Shown here: positions 1 to 9,252 of the stretch, piece by piece | How positions within the stretch are numbered: the first letter of the stretch is position 1 | Layout of the letters: the number at the start of each line of letters is the position of its first letter | DNA from: Flavobacteriales bacterium UBA852 | Lineage (GTDB): Bacteria; Bacteroidota; Bacteroidia; Flavobacteriales_E; Vicingaceae | Length of the DNA stretch: 64,000 nucleotides | Direction: 5' to 3' | NCBI GenBank assembly: GCA_002295925.1 | Contig: DBGO01000010.1 | Location: 124,001-188,000 of the forward strand | Translations under genes and position numbers: made by a program | The notes under the pieces: model-generated | What the model saw: only the letters and a program-made list of their open reading frames with translations | The model's database searches: none | What the model was told of the DNA's origin: nothing

Positions 1-1574
1 AAAACTGTCATTTTAAGATGTTTATCTTTCAATACTTTTGGCGAATATTTAACCAAAACATTTTCGGCCAAAAATACCGGACGCATATTTCCGGGACCAA
101 ATGGTGCAAATTGCTTTAATATTTTATAAAATCCGTTGGTTATTTGCGAAAGCGATAATTTGGCATCTATCACTTGTTCGGGAATAAGCAATTCGGGCGA
201 TATTGTTTCGGCAACTTTTTTTTCAAACAAACGGGTAAATTCTTCCAAGTTTTCCTCTTTTAAAGATAATCCTGCCGCATATTTATGTCCGCCAAATTTT
301 TCGAGCAAATGGCTGCAAGCATTTATGGCATCATACACACTGTAACCTTTTACACTTCGTGCAGAACCGGTAATCAAGCCGTCTTCTGATTTGGTAAACA
401 CAATAGTAGGGCGATAATAGGTTTCTATTAAGCGTGAAGCCACAATTCCAATCACTCCTTTGTGCCAATCGGGTTTGTAAACCACAGAAGTTTTAAGGTC
501 AATGTGATTTTCGTATTTTTCAATTAATTCAAGTGCTTCTTGTGTTATTTCTTGGTCTAAATCTCTACGTTCTTTATTGGCTGAATGTATTTTACCTGCT
601 TTGTTATTGCCGTCACTTTCGTTTTGGGCAATAAGCGTTTTTACTGCATCATTGGCACTTCCCAACCTGCCGGCGGCATTTATGCGGGGTGCTAATCCGA
701 ATACCAAATCGGAAATGGTTAGCGTTGGCTTTTTTATGGCTAAATCAATCAATGATTTTACTCCGGGCAAAGGGTTTTCGTTTATTTTCTTCAACCCTAA
801 AGATGCCAACGTCCTGTTTTCTCCTGTAATGGGAACAATATCGGCGGCAATACTAATAGCGACAAAATCCAAAAAATGATACAATTCTTTCTTATCTATG
901 CCTTTTTTCTCGCAAAAAGCTTGCAACAACTTAAACCCTACTCCACACCCCGACAATTCTTTGTAAGGATATTTGCAATCGGCTTGCTTGGGGTCGAGAA
1001 TGGCTTTGGCTTGGGGTAATTCATCGCCGGGCAAGTGATGGTCGCAAATAACAAATTCCACGCCTTTTTGTTTGGCATATTGCATTTGATTAACCGCTCG
1101 AATGCCACAGTCAAGAGCAATGACCAAAGAAAAATCATTTTCAGCGGCAAAATCAATTCCCTGCAGAGAAATACCATATCCTTCTTTGTGTCTGTCGGGA
1201 ATATAATAATCTATCCGGTTTGGAAAATATTGTTTTAAAAAAGAAAACACCAATGAAACGGAAGTAGTTCCATCTACATCGTAATCGCCGTAAATAAGGA
1301 TTTTTTTATTGTTTCGTTCTGCCTCTGTAATTGCCTCTACAGCTTTATCCATATCTTTCATCAAGAATGGATTGTGAAGCAAATCAAATGAAGGGCGGAA
1401 AAATGCTTTGGCTTTTTCGAATGTATCAACACCTCTCTGAATAAGGATTGCCGTTAGCGTTTTATCCAAATTGTTTAATTGTGCAGATAATTCATTTATC
1501 TTATTATCATCCGGTAAAGGAAGTAAATTCCAGCGTTTATTTAATATCGAAGGATTACTTGTTTCCTTGCTCAT
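1..1574 (-). CDS. recJ: Single-stranded-DNA-specific 5'-3' exonuclease RecJ, 3' end of gene outside window
   Basis: RecJ degrades single-stranded DNA 5' to 3' in recombination and repair. Reading from an ATG at 1572-1574, the translation shows the DHH-family metal motif YGDYDVDGT near residues 95-103 and a CDHH motif near residue 160. Both are hallmarks of RecJ. About 524 codons are present; the family is usually 560-580 residues, so roughly the last 40-50 residues lie left of position 1. The start overlaps the end of the upstream DAHP synthase/chorismate mutase gene by 20 bases, which suggests translational coupling. No frameshift is seen in the visible part. Confidence 0.93.
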   Translation of the reverse strand, partial: MSKETSNPSILNKRWNLLPLPDDNKINELSAQLNNLDKTLTAILIQRGVDTFEKAKAFFRPSFDLLHNPFLMKDMDKAVEAITEAERNNKKILIYGDYDVDGTTSVSLVFSFLKQYFPNRIDYYIPDRHKEGYGISLQGIDFAAENDFSLVIALDCGIRAVNQMQYAKQKGVEFVICDHHLPGDELPQAKAILDPKQADCKYPYKELSGCGVGFKLLQAFCEKKGIDKKELYHFLDFVAISIAADIVPITGENRTLASLGLKKINENPLPGVKSLIDLAIKKPTLTISDLVFGLAPRINAAGRLGSANDAVKTLIAQNESDGNNKAGKIHSANKERRDLDQEITQEALELIEKYENHIDLKTSVVYKPDWHKGVIGIVASRLIETYYRPTIVFTKSEDGLITGSARSVKGYSVYDAINACSHLLEKFGGHKYAAGLSLKEENLEEFTRLFEKKVAETISPELLIPEQVIDAKLSLSQITNGFYKILKQFAPFGPGNMRPVFLAENVLVKYSPKVLKDKHLKMTV

Positions 1575-2613
1575 TTTTGTTTAGAATGTTGGTTTGTATT
1601 TTAATCGATTCATTATGGATTATCTCCAATAATTTTTTGGTAAAATCAGCATTCAGTCCTATATTTTCAGACCATTGAGTGCGTGTTTTTAAAATTTTCT
1701 CCCATCTTTTTAATTGCAAAATAGTAAGTTGATGTTCTTTTTTATATTCACCAATTTTTTCAACCAGTTCAAACCGTTGTTTAAAAAAATGTAAAATATC
1801 TTCGTCCAAAGCATCGATTTTGTTACGTAAACTGTTCAATTCATTTGCTATTGATTGCTCATCGGATTTACGAAAATTGAGTTGTTCTATTATTTTTTGC
1901 AATTGCGCAGGCGTTACTTGCTGTTGAGCATCACTCAACGCCTCATCGGGATTAATGTGGGTTTCAATCATCAATCCATTCATTTCCAAATCAATGCTTT
2001 TTTGGGCAATTTCCAATATTGCTTCACACTTTCCGCCAATATGACTCGGGTCGCAAATGATGGGTATATCCGGAAGTTGAATTTTCAAATCAATGGGTAT
2101 TTGCCACATCGGATCATTGCGGTATTGTGTTTTTTTGTAAGTAGAAAATCCTCTGTGAATAGCCGCAATATTGGATATTCCGGCGTGAGCAATACGCTCA
2201 ATGGCACCAATCCACAAGCTTAAATCCGGATTAACAGGGTTTTTTATCATTACCGGAATATTCACACCTTTAAGAGCATCGGCAATTTCTTGAACATAAA
2301 ACGGATTGACGGTTGTTCGAGCGCCAATCCATAAAATATCTATTCCGTGCTTTAAAGCTTCTTCAACATGTTTAGCATTGGCTACCTCTGTGGCTACGGG
2401 TTTATTTATTGACTCACCGGCTTTTTTGAGCCATTTCAACGCCGGCGTGCCCATTCCTTCAAATGAATTTGGTCTTGTACGGGGTTTCCAAACACCGGCG
2501 CGCAATATATCAACCGGTTGTTTACCCAACACTTGCGCCGTTTGCAACATTTGCTCTTCTGATTCGGCACTGCACGGACCTGCAATGAGTATACTTTGTT
2601 TATTAAAATCCAA
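1555..2613 (-). CDS. Bifunctional DAHP synthase / chorismate mutase type II
   Basis: This protein joins two steps of aromatic amino acid synthesis. The N-terminal domain (about residues 1-255) is a type I-beta DAHP/KDO8P-synthase-like barrel with GPCSAE at residues 12-17 and WKPRTRPNSFEG. It condenses phosphoenolpyruvate and erythrose 4-phosphate. The C-terminal 90 residues (about 260-350) look like an AroQ-class helical chorismate mutase, beginning LRNKIDALDEDIL. The order (synthase first, mutase last) is the arrangement familiar from Bacteroidota. The mutase part often acts as the feedback sensor in such fusions (family knowledge). The start is TTG at 2611-2613; an in-frame stop lies a few codons upstream and no ATG precedes the active site. 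It overlaps recJ by 20 bases. Confidence 0.93.
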   Translation of the reverse strand: MDFNKQSILIAGPCSAESEEQMLQTAQVLGKQPVDILRAGVWKPRTRPNSFEGMGTPALKWLKKAGESINKPVATEVANAKHVEEALKHGIDILWIGARTTVNPFYVQEIADALKGVNIPVMIKNPVNPDLSLWIGAIERIAHAGISNIAAIHRGFSTYKKTQYRNDPMWQIPIDLKIQLPDIPIICDPSHIGGKCEAILEIAQKSIDLEMNGLMIETHINPDEALSDAQQQVTPAQLQKIIEQLNFRKSDEQSIANELNSLRNKIDALDEDILHFFKQRFELVEKIGEYKKEHQLTILQLKRWEKILKTRTQWSENIGLNADFTKKLLEIIHNESIKIQTNILNKNEQGNK

Positions 2614-2699
2614 TTTTTTAAAAATTTATGTAAAATTAAGTTTTATTTTGCTTGATAAAATTTATAAATTGTAGGTTGTATTAAAATCGAAGATAAATA

Positions 2700-3110
2700 T
2701 TGGAAATAGAATTTGAAAATAAAGACAAAATCATCCGCTTACCAAAAGCTACGCTTCGAATAAACCAAGAGGGTTTAATGTTTGTTCACTTTTCTGCAAA
2801 TGATGTTTTTGATTTGGAAGATTGTTTTGATTATGAACAAGCAGTAATTAAAATTTGTAACCACAAACCACATCCAATAATTATTGACGCATCATTTGTG
2901 AAACATGGATATATGACATACGCAGCCAGGGATTATATTGCTCGTAGCAAGCAATTAAAATCTATTAGAAAAAGTAATGCTTTTGTGGTTAATTCGCTAA
3001 CAACCAAACTAATGGCAAAAGCTTATGTAATTATCAACAGACCCAATTGCCCGGCAAAAATTTTTAACGATATGAATAAAGCAATCGAATGGAGTTTACA
3101 GTTTCGTTAA
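2700..3110 (+). CDS. STAS/SEC14-like small cytoplasmic protein (DUF7793-like)
   Basis: A 136-residue soluble protein without signal peptide or membrane segment. The pattern of a short N-terminal beta region, an IIIDASFVKHGYMT strand-turn segment, then AARDYIARSKQL and a C-terminal NRPNCPAKIFND followed by a helix, resembles small STAS/SEC14-fold proteins common in Bacteroidota. I recognise this from memory and cannot confirm it by search. No specific function is known to me. The start is TTG at 2700; the next in-frame ATG is 26 codons later and would remove the first strands. Its stop overlaps the stop of the convergent cystathionine synthase gene by 4 bases (TTAA, 3107-3110). Confidence 0.65.
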   Translation: MEIEFENKDKIIRLPKATLRINQEGLMFVHFSANDVFDLEDCFDYEQAVIKICNHKPHPIIIDASFVKHGYMTYAARDYIARSKQLKSIRKSNAFVVNSLTTKLMAKAYVIINRPNCPAKIFNDMNKAIEWSLQFR

Positions 3111-4471
3111 CAAACGGCATTAATAATATCATGCATCGTAATAATATGTAATTCTCCTTTCTCATCTGTTACCAAAACCGCTTTGTTTTGTTGATTTATT
3201 TGCGTAGTAACCTCACTCATATCTGCATTTCCGCTAATTACAGGAAACGGTTCTTCCATTACTTCACTTACCGGAGCATCTTTCAACTCAGGATGTTTAA
3301 TAATTTTGGCATACAAAGCAGAATCGTTAATTGCGCCTTTTACATTGCCGTTTTCGTCAATCACAGGCATTTGTGAAATATTGAATTTTGTGAGTTTTTC
3401 AATGGCTTCCATCACTTTATCGGTTGGACGAACAGAAACCAATTTAAGGGTTTTGTGCGGCTTAATTAAGTCAATTGCCAAAGGTTTTTCTTTTTCTAAA
3501 AATCCGCGTTCGCGCATCCAATCATCATTAAATATTTTACCAACGTAACGACTGCCATGGTCGTGGAAAATAACCACTACCACATCGTCTTTACTAAAGC
3601 GGTCTTTCATTTGTAACAACCCGGCAACGGCACTTCCGGCACTGTTCCCTACAAAAATTCCTTCTTCACGTGCCAAGCGGCGTGTCATCAGCATTCCGTC
3701 TTTATCGGTCACTTTTTCAAAATAGTCGATAACATCAAAATTAACGCACTCGGGCAAAATATCTTCGCCAATTCCTTCTGTCAAATAAGAATATATTTCA
3801 TTTTCATCAAAAATTCCGGTTTCGTGGTATTTTTTAAACACCGAACCGTAAGTGTCAATCCCTAACACTTGAACATTTGGATTTTGATCTTTCAAATATT
3901 TCCCCACTCCGGAAATTGTTCCGCCGGTTCCAACGCCCACAACCAAATGGGTTATTTTACCATCGGTTTGTTTCCAAATTTCGGGTCCGGTACTTTCATA
4001 ATGGGCTTGAACATTTGAAGGATTGTGGTATTGATTGGGATAAAAGGAATTTGGAATTTCTTCATTTAATTTTTTCGCCACAGAATAATACGAACGAGGG
4101 TCGTCGGCAGCAACATTGGTGGGGGTAACTACAACTTCGGCACCCATAGCCCGTAAAATATCCATCTTTTCTTTCGATTGTTTATCGGGCATGGTACATA
4201 TCAACTTATATCCTTTGATTACCGCCGCAATAGCCAATCCCATTCCGGTATTTCCCGATGTCCCCTCTATAATTGTTCCTCCCGGTTTTAATATACCTGC
4301 TTTTTCGGCATCCTCAATCATTTTAAGTGCCATACGGTCTTTTATAGAGTTTCCGGGATTAAAGGTCTCTACTTTTGCCAACACCAATGCCGGAATATCT
4401 TTTACAACTTTATTTAATTTTACCAATGGTGTATTGCCAATGGTTTCGAGAATATTATTTTTGTAATCCAT
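3107..4471 (-). CDS. PLP-dependent cystathionine beta-synthase / cysteine synthase with C-terminal CBS domains
   Basis: A fold-type II PLP enzyme of 454 residues. The N-terminal catalytic part carries NTPLVKLN, the PLP lysine in NSIKDR (Lys44), SGNTG and the phosphate loop GVGTGGTISG. The C-terminal part (about residues 335-454) has a pair of CBS domains, which in this family regulate activity by ligand binding. It makes cystathionine or cysteine from serine-type substrates; sequence alone does not decide which. I chose the ATG at 4471, giving MDYKNNILETIG, because it matches the usual N-terminus; an in-frame upstream start at 4495 would add eight residues. It is divergent from purQ and convergent with the STAS-like gene. 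Confidence 0.9.
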   Translation of the reverse strand: MDYKNNILETIGNTPLVKLNKVVKDIPALVLAKVETFNPGNSIKDRMALKMIEDAEKAGILKPGGTIIEGTSGNTGMGLAIAAVIKGYKLICTMPDKQSKEKMDILRAMGAEVVVTPTNVAADDPRSYYSVAKKLNEEIPNSFYPNQYHNPSNVQAHYESTGPEIWKQTDGKITHLVVGVGTGGTISGVGKYLKDQNPNVQVLGIDTYGSVFKKYHETGIFDENEIYSYLTEGIGEDILPECVNFDVIDYFEKVTDKDGMLMTRRLAREEGIFVGNSAGSAVAGLLQMKDRFSKDDVVVVIFHDHGSRYVGKIFNDDWMRERGFLEKEKPLAIDLIKPHKTLKLVSVRPTDKVMEAIEKLTKFNISQMPVIDENGNVKGAINDSALYAKIIKHPELKDAPVSEVMEEPFPVISGNADMSEVTTQINQQNKAVLVTDEKGELHIITMHDIINAVC

Positions 4472-4588
4472 TTTAATTCTGTGTTTCAAATACAAAGGTA
4501 ATGGAATACTTATTATAAACCTATTGATTTATTTCAGTAAAAACATAATTAGTTTTTCACAATTCTTAATCAACTTAGAAATATACTG

Positions 4589-4596
4589 TAAATTTG
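4589..4596 (+). promoter_or_regulatory. Putative -7 element (TAnnTTTG) for purQ
   Basis: TAAATTTG matches the Bacteroidota -7 consensus TAnnTTTG and lies 15 bases before the purQ ATG, implying a leader of only about ten bases. No clear -33 TTG is seen at the expected distance, so this is a partial match. Confidence 0.4.
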
Positions 4597-4611
4597 TCGA
4601 AAAATTTTACG

Positions 4612-5301
4612 ATGAAATTTGGAGTAGTTACATTTCCCGGGTCAAATTGCGACCAAGATATGATTTATGTTTTAGAAACCATAATGGGGCAAGAGGTTGT
4701 GAACCTTTGGCATAAAGACCATGATTTGCAAGGTGCCGATTTTATTGTTTTGCCCGGTGGTTTTTCTTATGGCGATTATTTGCGTTCAGGTGCAATTGCC
4801 CGTTTTTCTCCCATTATGGAAGAAGTGGTAAACCATGCCAAAAAAGGCGGTTATGTTTTGGGAATTTGTAACGGATTTCAAATTTTATGTGAAGCGGGTT
4901 TAACTCCCGGTGTTCTTTTGCATAACAACAACCAACAATTTATTTGTGAAAACGTTTATCTCAAACCCGAAACCACCAACAGTTTGATTACACGAAATTT
5001 AGACACCAACAAAGCTCTTAAAATCCCTATTGCCCACGGCGAAGGAAGATATTTTAATACCGAAGATGCCATAAAAGAATTGAACGATAACGACCAAGTA
5101 TTGTTCCGTTATTCTACACCTAATGCCGAAATATCCGAAGACGTAAACCCAAATGGTTCGATAGAAAATATTGCCGGTGTTTGCAATAAAGAGCGTAATG
5201 TTTTTGGCATGATGCCTCATCCTGAACGGGCGGCTGATGAAGAATTGGGCAACACCGACGGACGATTGCTTTTTGAATCAATTCTGGATTTGGTTTCGTA
5301 A
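4612..5301 (+). CDS. purQ: Phosphoribosylformylglycinamidine synthase, glutaminase subunit PurQ
   Basis: PurQ is the class I glutamine amidotransferase subunit of FGAM synthase in purine synthesis and supplies ammonia to PurL. The 229-residue protein shows FPGSNCDQD at the N-terminus, the nucleophile in GICNGFQ (Cys86) and the His/Glu pair in HPERAADEE near the C-terminus. The ATG at 4612 gives the usual N-terminus MKFGVVTFPG; a TTG six codons upstream is in frame but overlaps the likely -7 element. A separate small PurQ implies a three-part PurL/PurS/PurQ enzyme, though no purL or purS is in this window. Confidence 0.93.
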   Translation: MKFGVVTFPGSNCDQDMIYVLETIMGQEVVNLWHKDHDLQGADFIVLPGGFSYGDYLRSGAIARFSPIMEEVVNHAKKGGYVLGICNGFQILCEAGLTPGVLLHNNNQQFICENVYLKPETTNSLITRNLDTNKALKIPIAHGEGRYFNTEDAIKELNDNDQVLFRYSTPNAEISEDVNPNGSIENIAGVCNKERNVFGMMPHPERAADEELGNTDGRLLFESILDLVS

Positions 5302-5303
5302 AA

Positions 5304-6071
5304 TTACTTTAACACAAAATCTTTTACTGTTTCAAAAAATTGTTGGGGAGCTTCGGCATGTACCCAATGACCGGCTTTTTCAAAAGTAATAATCTCTGCT
5401 TTTGGGAAAATATTTTTTATCATCGGATAATCTTCTTCTGTAATATAATTTGAAAGTTTACCCCGAATGAATAAAGTCGGTTTATCAAACGGCCGGATAT
5501 TTTCCAATCCTTGTCCGATAATTTCGATATTTCGGTTTATAACTTCCAAATTAAAACGTAATGCCAGCCGGTTTTTATCTTTCCAATAGAGGTTTTTGAG
5601 TAAAAACTGACGAATGGCAAAATTTTCAATGTATTTTGACAACAGTTCATCGGCTTGACGGCGCGAAGTAATTTCGGTTTTGTTTAGCTCCAACAAAGCA
5701 TCTAAAATTTGTTTGTGATGCACCGGATAACTTTTGGGTGCAATATCAACCACAATTAGCTTTTGTAGCCTATCAGGGTAATCCATGGCAAATTGCATGG
5801 CTGTTTTTCCACCCATAGAATGCCCCAATACAACCGGATTTTCAATTTGATGCTGCTCAATAAACTCACGCAAATCTTCAGCCATAACCTTATAATTGAA
5901 CTCATCGCTCCAAGGCGACTGACCATGATTTCGGGCATCGACCAAATAAACGGTAAAATATTCAGAAAAACGCTTTGCTAATGACATCCAATTATCAAGC
6001 ATTCCGAATAACCCGTGCAATATAATGAGTGTAGGTTCTTTCTCTCCAAGTTTTTTATAATTAAGCTCCAT
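5304..6071 (-). CDS. Alpha/beta-fold hydrolase (YbfF-like esterase)
   Basis: A 255-residue soluble alpha/beta hydrolase. HGLFGMLDNW forms the oxyanion-hole region, the nucleophile elbow is GHSMGG (Ser85), and AGHWVHAEAP near residue 235 supplies the catalytic histidine. The closest family I recognise is the YbfF-like acyl-CoA/ester hydrolases. The substrate is not evident. It is the last gene of a minus-strand run and lies 4 bases after pdxJ. The start is ATG at 6071. Its stop and the purQ stop are two bases apart, so the two genes converge without room for a long terminator. Confidence 0.85.
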   Translation of the reverse strand: MELNYKKLGEKEPTLIILHGLFGMLDNWMSLAKRFSEYFTVYLVDARNHGQSPWSDEFNYKVMAEDLREFIEQHQIENPVVLGHSMGGKTAMQFAMDYPDRLQKLIVVDIAPKSYPVHHKQILDALLELNKTEITSRRQADELLSKYIENFAIRQFLLKNLYWKDKNRLALRFNLEVINRNIEIIGQGLENIRPFDKPTLFIRGKLSNYITEEDYPMIKNIFPKAEIITFEKAGHWVHAEAPQQFFETVKDFVLK

Positions 6072-6075
6072 GTTT

Positions 6076-6795
6076 TCAGTTTTTCAATTGCTCCAAATAT
6101 AATTGAACAGTTTTATGCATTCCATAAGTTAATGCATCGCTTATTAAAGCATGACCAATGGATACTTCTTTCAAATAAGGAATATTTTGTTGAAAATAAG
6201 CCAAGTTTTCCAGATTTAAATCGTGCCCGGCATTGATGCCCAATCCCAACGCTTTGGCTTTTTTGGCAGCTTCGACAAACGATTTTATTGCCAATTCTTT
6301 ATCCGATATAAAATTCTTTGCATAGCTTTCGGTATAAAGTTCAATTCTGTCTGTACCGGTTTGTGCTGCGCCTTCAACCATTCTGATATCGGGGTCTACA
6401 AATATTGAGGTTCTAATGCCGTGTTCTTTAAATTGGGCAATTACGGATTGTAAATACTCTTTTTCGGCAATAGTATCCCATCCATGGTCAGATGTCAGTT
6501 GATTTTCATTATCGGGAACCAAAGTAACTTGCGTGGGTTTTACATCCAATACGAGCTTTACAAATTTTTCAACTTTTGGATTTCCTTCTATATTAAATTC
6601 GGTGGTAATTACTTTTTTTAAGTCGTAAACATCTTGATAAGTAATATGCCTTTCATCTGGACGCGGATGGACGGTTATTCCTTGTGCTCCAAATTTTTCA
6701 ATATTTATTACATGTTCAATTAAATTGGGAATATTACCGCCTCTTGCATTTCTGAGTGTGGCAATTTTATTAACGTTTACACTGAGTTTAGTCAT
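6076..6795 (-). CDS. pdxJ: Pyridoxine 5'-phosphate synthase PdxJ
   Basis: PdxJ closes the pyridine ring of vitamin B6 from 1-deoxyxylulose 5-phosphate and 3-amino-2-oxopropyl phosphate in the DXP-dependent pathway. The 239-residue product has the familiar LSVNVNKIATLRNARGG start, ITVHPRPDERHI, TLVPDNENQLTSDHGWD and GLGINAGHDLNLENL. Its length is normal for the family. It sits between an OppC-type permease (15 bases upstream) and an alpha/beta hydrolase (4 bases downstream), so it is probably co-transcribed with them. Several PLP enzymes lie elsewhere in the window, but nothing ties them to this operon. Confidence 0.96.
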   Translation of the reverse strand: MTKLSVNVNKIATLRNARGGNIPNLIEHVINIEKFGAQGITVHPRPDERHITYQDVYDLKKVITTEFNIEGNPKVEKFVKLVLDVKPTQVTLVPDNENQLTSDHGWDTIAEKEYLQSVIAQFKEHGIRTSIFVDPDIRMVEGAAQTGTDRIELYTESYAKNFISDKELAIKSFVEAAKKAKALGLGINAGHDLNLENLAYFQQNIPYLKEVSIGHALISDALTYGMHKTVQLYLEQLKN

Positions 6796-6810
6796 CTTTC
6801 AACAAAAAAA

Positions 6811-8130
6811 TTACACATTTGGCAAATCATCAACCGCTTTGGCATCCAACGCATCTCTTATGCCATTTCCGATAAGTACAAAAGCCATTACCATAAGCAT
6901 AATTGCAATACCCGGGAATATCGCCATAAAGGCATCTCCGGTAATAATATATCCACGGTGTTCACTAATCATTTTTCCCCAAGTGGCTTGTGGTGGTTTT
7001 GCTCCTAATCCTAAATAACTTAATCCGGCTTCGATTAGAATTGCCGAGGCGAAATTTACAGCTGATATTACAATAACCGGCCCCATTACATTGGGTAAAA
7101 TGTGCTTTAGAATAATTCTGTAATTGGTAAACCCAAGTGCTCTCCCCGCTTCGATAAATTCTTTTTCACGCAACGACAGTACTTGTCCACGCACGATACG
7201 TGCAACTTCTACCCACATGGTTAAACCAACTGCTACAAACACTTGCCAGAAATCTTTCCCTAACGCCATTGTAATAGCTATGACCAATAATAGTGTAGGA
7301 ATAGACCAAACCACATTGATAAACCACATAATAATATCATCTACCCATCCTTTAAAATATCCTGCAATTGCTCCCAAAGTGATTCCAATTAACAATGAAA
7401 TAATTACCGATATAAAACCAACACTCAACGAAATCCAAGTTCCGGCCATTATTCTGCTTAAGATATCACGTCCGTAACGGTCGGTTCCTAAATAATAAGT
7501 GCGGTGCTCAATCGCTTCATTCTTTACTCTCTCTTTCAACTCTTCTATCGGAACTTTTACTTTTCCTTCGTCAAAAGAGTAAAATTCAAGCGAGCCGCTG
7601 TTGTCTTCATAAATTTTATTGTAATCCAACGGGTAAAGGACATCGGCAAGGTTTATTTTCACAATTTCACCATCATTTATTTCATCGCCGGTGTACTTTT
7701 CAATAACAATATTGGGCCCGCTAAAACTGTAATCGTAAATAGGAATTTCGGTGTATTTATTTATTTTTCCGTTAAGATAAATATCCAAAAGCGATTGGTC
7801 TGGTATTTTTTCATTTTTTCTAACTTTTAGAATATCTACTGAAAAACCGGGTTTTTTAATCGAAATTTCTAAAATTTGATTGTTGGCTTTATGGGTTTTA
7901 TCAGGACGTAAAAAAGGTCCTCCGGCGGCAATAAATATGGCAAAAGCAATTACAAACATGCCAAAAACAGCTAATTTGTTTTTCTTTAATCTTTGCCACG
8001 CTACCCTCGATAACGATTTTGAATAATTTTCGGGAGAAGTTTTTGTGAATAAAAATTTAAAAAACAACAAAAAACCTTTAATTTTTTTTGGAGGCATATC
8101 TTGTTGATTGTTATTTAAATTTTTATTCAT
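6811..8130 (-). CDS. ABC transporter permease, OppC/DppC type, with long periplasmic insertion
   Basis: This is an inner-membrane permease of the oligopeptide/dipeptide ABC family. The first membrane helix is at about residues 52-70; LGTDRYGRD at residues 214-222 is the usual entry to the core; and the EAA loop, with EAGRALGFTNYRIILKHILP, contacts the ATPase. Between helix 1 and LGTDRYGRD lies a soluble segment of about 130 residues (80-212), far longer than in E. coli OppC. No ATPase, partner OppB-type permease or binding protein is encoded nearby, so its partners must be elsewhere. It lies 3 bases after a GT2 gene in a tight operon. The substrate is unknown. Confidence 0.88.
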   Translation of the reverse strand: MNKNLNNNQQDMPPKKIKGFLLFFKFLFTKTSPENYSKSLSRVAWQRLKKNKLAVFGMFVIAFAIFIAAGGPFLRPDKTHKANNQILEISIKKPGFSVDILKVRKNEKIPDQSLLDIYLNGKINKYTEIPIYDYSFSGPNIVIEKYTGDEINDGEIVKINLADVLYPLDYNKIYEDNSGSLEFYSFDEGKVKVPIEELKERVKNEAIEHRTYYLGTDRYGRDILSRIMAGTWISLSVGFISVIISLLIGITLGAIAGYFKGWVDDIIMWFINVVWSIPTLLLVIAITMALGKDFWQVFVAVGLTMWVEVARIVRGQVLSLREKEFIEAGRALGFTNYRIILKHILPNVMGPVIVISAVNFASAILIEAGLSYLGLGAKPPQATWGKMISEHRGYIITGDAFMAIFPGIAIMLMVMAFVLIGNGIRDALDAKAVDDLPNV

Positions 8131-8133
8131 TAA

Positions 8134-9252
8134 TTATATTACTTTTCTTCCTTTCCATTCAACCGGTTTATTTATCATACTTAAAGCTAAAATTATCCAT
8201 TGATAATAGGGATAAAAGACTGATATAATAAAACTTTCCGGTTTATTGTACTCGGTTTTCAATAATTTAACTACCAAAAATAACAACATTTTATCAATCA
8301 TCATCTTAATTAAAAAAATGATTGCAAAATATTCGACATATTTTATTTGAAAGACTGATAAAATTGGCAAAATGATGTATAAAAGATTAAATAGTGAAAT
8401 GATTAAACCTGTTATAAATGATAAATCCAAGGGGTATCGCTTCATTTTTGCAGCCCATCGGATTTTTTGGTAAAGTAATTCTTTCCACGATTGTGGCGGG
8501 ATTGTTTGAACAAGTACTTCAGGTTGATATGCTACTTTTATTTTTTTGTGTAATTGGGTACAAGCTTGAAGTAAAAATACATCATCTCCTGATGCTAAAT
8601 CCCAATCTTTTCTGATGGTTACTGTGTCTAAATAAACGCTTTTTTTTACTGCCATATTCGCCCCATTGGCAAATAATGGTTTAAAAAAATAACCAAACCC
8701 TACATTTAATGCGTTTAAAATTAGTTGTTCATAATAAGCCCATTTTGCCACAGTATTATTTTCATATTTAAATGAAACGGGCATAATCAATAAATCACAA
8801 TTATTAAACTGATGAGCAACATGTTGCAAGTAATTGTTTGGCAAAACAACATCTGCATCCAAAAATATTAGTTTGTCGAATCGAGCATTTTCACCCCCTG
8901 TTTTTTGCGCTTGTTTTTTCCCCTTACCTTCAGCCTGCAAGATTTTATAATTAACCTCTTCATTTAAAATTTTCCGAATAATATCGACTGTGTTATCATT
9001 GCTAAAATCATCTACAAACAACCATTCTACTTTTGATTTATCATACTTTTGATTTAAAATACTTTTTAATAAATTTTCAATTCTTACCGACTCGTTTCTT
9101 ACCGATATTATAACCGAAAAATAACTATCCTCATTAATTGTTTTTTTAGGGGAATTGATAGTGTTTTTATAAAGAGAAACTCCGGTTAAAACCACTATCA
9201 TTAAGAAAAAATATAGTCCTAGTATTATGAAAATGATAATTTCTTCAACCAC
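8134..9252 (-). CDS. Membrane-anchored family 2 glycosyltransferase
   Basis: A 372-residue GT-A fold glycosyltransferase. A hydrophobic N-terminal helix (about residues 4-25) precedes the catalytic domain, which shows FSVIISVRNE, FVDDFSND and the nucleotide-sugar/metal motif LDADV; SGDDVFLLQA and an RWAAK-type motif follow. The C-terminus holds two or three membrane helices. Such enzymes build polysaccharides or lipid-linked glycans at the inner membrane; the acceptor is not evident. The start is GTG at 9252 and overlaps the upstream flippase-like gene by 28 bases, a sign of coupled expression. Confidence 0.85.
   Translation of the reverse strand: MVEEIIIFIILGLYFFLMIVVLTGVSLYKNTINSPKKTINEDSYFSVIISVRNESVRIENLLKSILNQKYDKSKVEWLFVDDFSNDNTVDIIRKILNEEVNYKILQAEGKGKKQAQKTGGENARFDKLIFLDADVVLPNNYLQHVAHQFNNCDLLIMPVSFKYENNTVAKWAYYEQLILNALNVGFGYFFKPLFANGANMAVKKSVYLDTVTIRKDWDLASGDDVFLLQACTQLHKKIKVAYQPEVLVQTIPPQSWKELLYQKIRWAAKMKRYPLDLSFITGLIISLFNLLYIILPILSVFQIKYVEYFAIIFLIKMMIDKMLLFLVVKLLKTEYNKPESFIISVFYPYYQWIILALSMINKPVEWKGRKVI

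Noticed and set aside
136..879. Plus-strand ORFs of 69 and 100 codons at the left edge
   Set aside because: They are antisense to recJ, whose minus-strand frame shows DHH-family motifs and stays open through the whole region.
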